Shown here in pieces: positions 63,069 through 64,000 of a stretch of DNA of 64,000 nt (positions within the stretch are counted from its first letter, which is position 1; each line of letters opens with the position of its first letter). The translations under genes were made by a program, and so were the position numbers. Under the pieces are notes generated by a model, which did not search any database, was not told the DNA's origin, and worked only from the letters and a program-made list of their open reading frames with translations. The stretch is from UBA4465 sp002292365. Lineage in GTDB: Bacteria; Bacteroidota; Bacteroidia; Cytophagales; Cyclobacteriaceae. The stretch is from the NCBI GenBank assembly GCA_943788615.1, contig CALSQY010000001.1, forward strand, positions 124,001 to 188,000, written 5' to 3'.

Positions 63069-64000
63069 TTATTTAGACTGATGTAAGAAATACTTAGCCT
63101 GAATATTAAGTGATAAATTATATTCATTATTATCCAAAATATAATATCGATTCATATAAAAACTGTTAATCATTTTAGCGCCTATGGCTCCTTTTTGGAA
63201 GCGTCTTTGATATTTAAGCCCTAAGCTGAACTCATTTTGATGTCGATTATAGAGCTCTTTTTGGCCACTACCATGATCCATTTCTAAGAAATAATCATCA
63301 TCAAACCTAATGGCTTGAAAATCAATTCCTAAAAGACTTTTTTGATCGTAGAGGCTTAATCCTAGAAATTGACTCATCGAACCCCCACCAATCCCCGCTC
63401 CCAATACTTGCCCTTGATGGGTGTAGCCCTGATCTACGATTATGTGTTGATAATATGGTGGGTTGGCGCGGTACAGCCAGCTTTGATTTCTGACCAAATT
63501 GCTGTGTTCCATCATGAAATATAAGACTTTTTCTTTGCGGAGATCAAACGCCTTTTCAAGGCCTATAGTATAGGCTCTACCGTGCTCTGGTTCAGTAATG
63601 ATTCGAATAAAATCCCCACTAAAGTCATTCTTTGCCCATTCAAAATAGATCCTCAAATCAGCCTCCTCAAACTTCCAATCTACAAACAATGAAGCCATTT
63701 GATCAAAGGAATCTTTAGTTAACACTGAATCAATCATGATTCCTTGATCAAAAACCCAAAACAACGCAGCTAAGTCGGGTGGCGTAAAATACTTACTTTG
63801 CTTGTACAATACTTTATTGAAGCCCAATACTAAATTTGGCAAAAAAGGAGGGCTATAACCTACCGTCATTCCTGTAAAAAATAGCTTATTATTCTCCGGA
63901 AAATTATCAAAATAGTTAGATTCGGACAGTTGACCAAAAATGATCTTGGTTTCAAAAGCTCCCAAGTCTTTATTTTTAAAATGAAGCGGAAGCGGTTGGG
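63069..64000 (-). CDS. Capsule-assembly Wzi-like outer-membrane protein, cut by window edge
   Basis: The frame is open to the edge of the window, so the 5' end lies to the right; 310 residues are visible. Upstream of an apparent TTG at 63965 the frame still reads HFKNKDLGAFETKIIFGQLS, as Wzi family proteins have here. Then FFTGMTVGYSPPFLPNLVLG, LRIYFEWAKNDFSGDF, FMMEHSNLVRNQSWLYRANP and YTHQGQVLGAGIGGGSMSQF follow, with barrel strands to the end. Wzi anchors or exports surface polysaccharide in the outer membrane of Gram-negative bacteria. Convergent with the metalloprotease. Confidence 0.8.
   Translation of the reverse strand, partial: QPLPLHFKNKDLGAFETKIIFGQLSESNYFDNFPENNKLFFTGMTVGYSPPFLPNLVLGFNKVLYKQSKYFTPPDLAALFWVFDQGIMIDSVLTKDSFDQMASLFVDWKFEEADLRIYFEWAKNDFSGDFIRIITEPEHGRAYTIGLEKAFDLRKEKVLYFMMEHSNLVRNQSWLYRANPPYYQHIIVDQGYTHQGQVLGAGIGGGSMSQFLGLSLYDQKSLLGIDFQAIRFDDDYFLEMDHGSGQKELYNRHQNEFSLGLKYQRRFQKGAIGAKMINSFYMNRYYILDNNEYNLSLNIQAKYFLHQSK

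Overview
The window is a chromosomal segment of a member of the Bacteroidota, most likely of the Cytophagia type. The markers are the gliding lipoprotein GldB, the order rpmB-rpmG-DUF4295-ftsY, a MurF-alanine racemase fusion, DUF4783 next to nadC, DUF6702 and DUF6134 family proteins, low-to-moderate GC, and promoter-like sequences of the TTG-N19-21-TAnnTTTG type. Most of the window is housekeeping and envelope genes. I see no prophage, insertion sequence, CRISPR array, secretion island or restriction system. The unusual content is gene decay, a few divergent enzymes, and a change of base skew.

Layout. 0-5.8 kb: RNase G (5' end outside the window), an outer-membrane barrel, gldB, a DUF6134 protein, then on the minus strand the small ribosomal operon with ftsY and a hidden DUF5522 gene. 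5.9-9 kb: ornithine aminotransferase, a TSUP permease and hemB. 9.5-15 kb: an outer-membrane protein, a membrane-anchored DJ-1/PfpI protein, a Crp/Fnr regulator, a DoxX-family protein, a broken purU and a ChbG/YdjC deacetylase. 15-24 kb: VF530, GroES-like protein, RmuC, CPBP protease, NRDE protein, glycine decarboxylase, dihydroorotase and tRNA-His. 24-28 kb: a HisA-like TIM barrel lacking an expected catalytic Asp, a two-component system and tRNA-Val. 28-37.7 kb: double-GNAT protein, MurF-Alr, gamma-glutamyltransferase, CreD, an esterase and an AlkB-type hydroxylase.

38-41.4 kb is a gene graveyard. It holds a DUF4468-like gene cut by one stop codon, a broken DoxX-like gene and a broken Crp/Fnr gene, among about 1 kb with nothing recognisable. 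41.4-48.9 kb: sterol-desaturase-like protein, purK-purE, gpmI, DUF4783-nadC-YcxB-recX. 48.9-51.7 kb: a GH13 alpha-glucosidase with a sodium/solute symporter gene that has lost its middle third in frame. 51.7-52.6 kb: a VanX-type dipeptidase remnant that overlaps a tiny zinc-ribbon membrane protein gene. 52.6-64 kb: a class V aminotransferase, then a minus-strand run HupE-like protein, M1 metallopeptidase, two exported proteins and an SDR, with DUF6702 divergent; then an RNA 2',3'-cyclic phosphodiesterase, a large zinc metalloprotease, and a Wzi-like porin that runs off the right edge.

At about 51.7-52.6 kb the plus strand changes from G-rich to C-rich, judged from hand counts in sampled lines. 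This polarity is expected at a replication terminus and fits the local concentration of broken genes, but a whole-genome skew plot is needed. No clearly new multi-gene system is visible. The best leads are the skew switch, the HisA-like protein, the internally deleted symporter, and the decayed duplicate of a Crp/DoxX pair whose intact counterpart lies at 11.6-12.8 kb.
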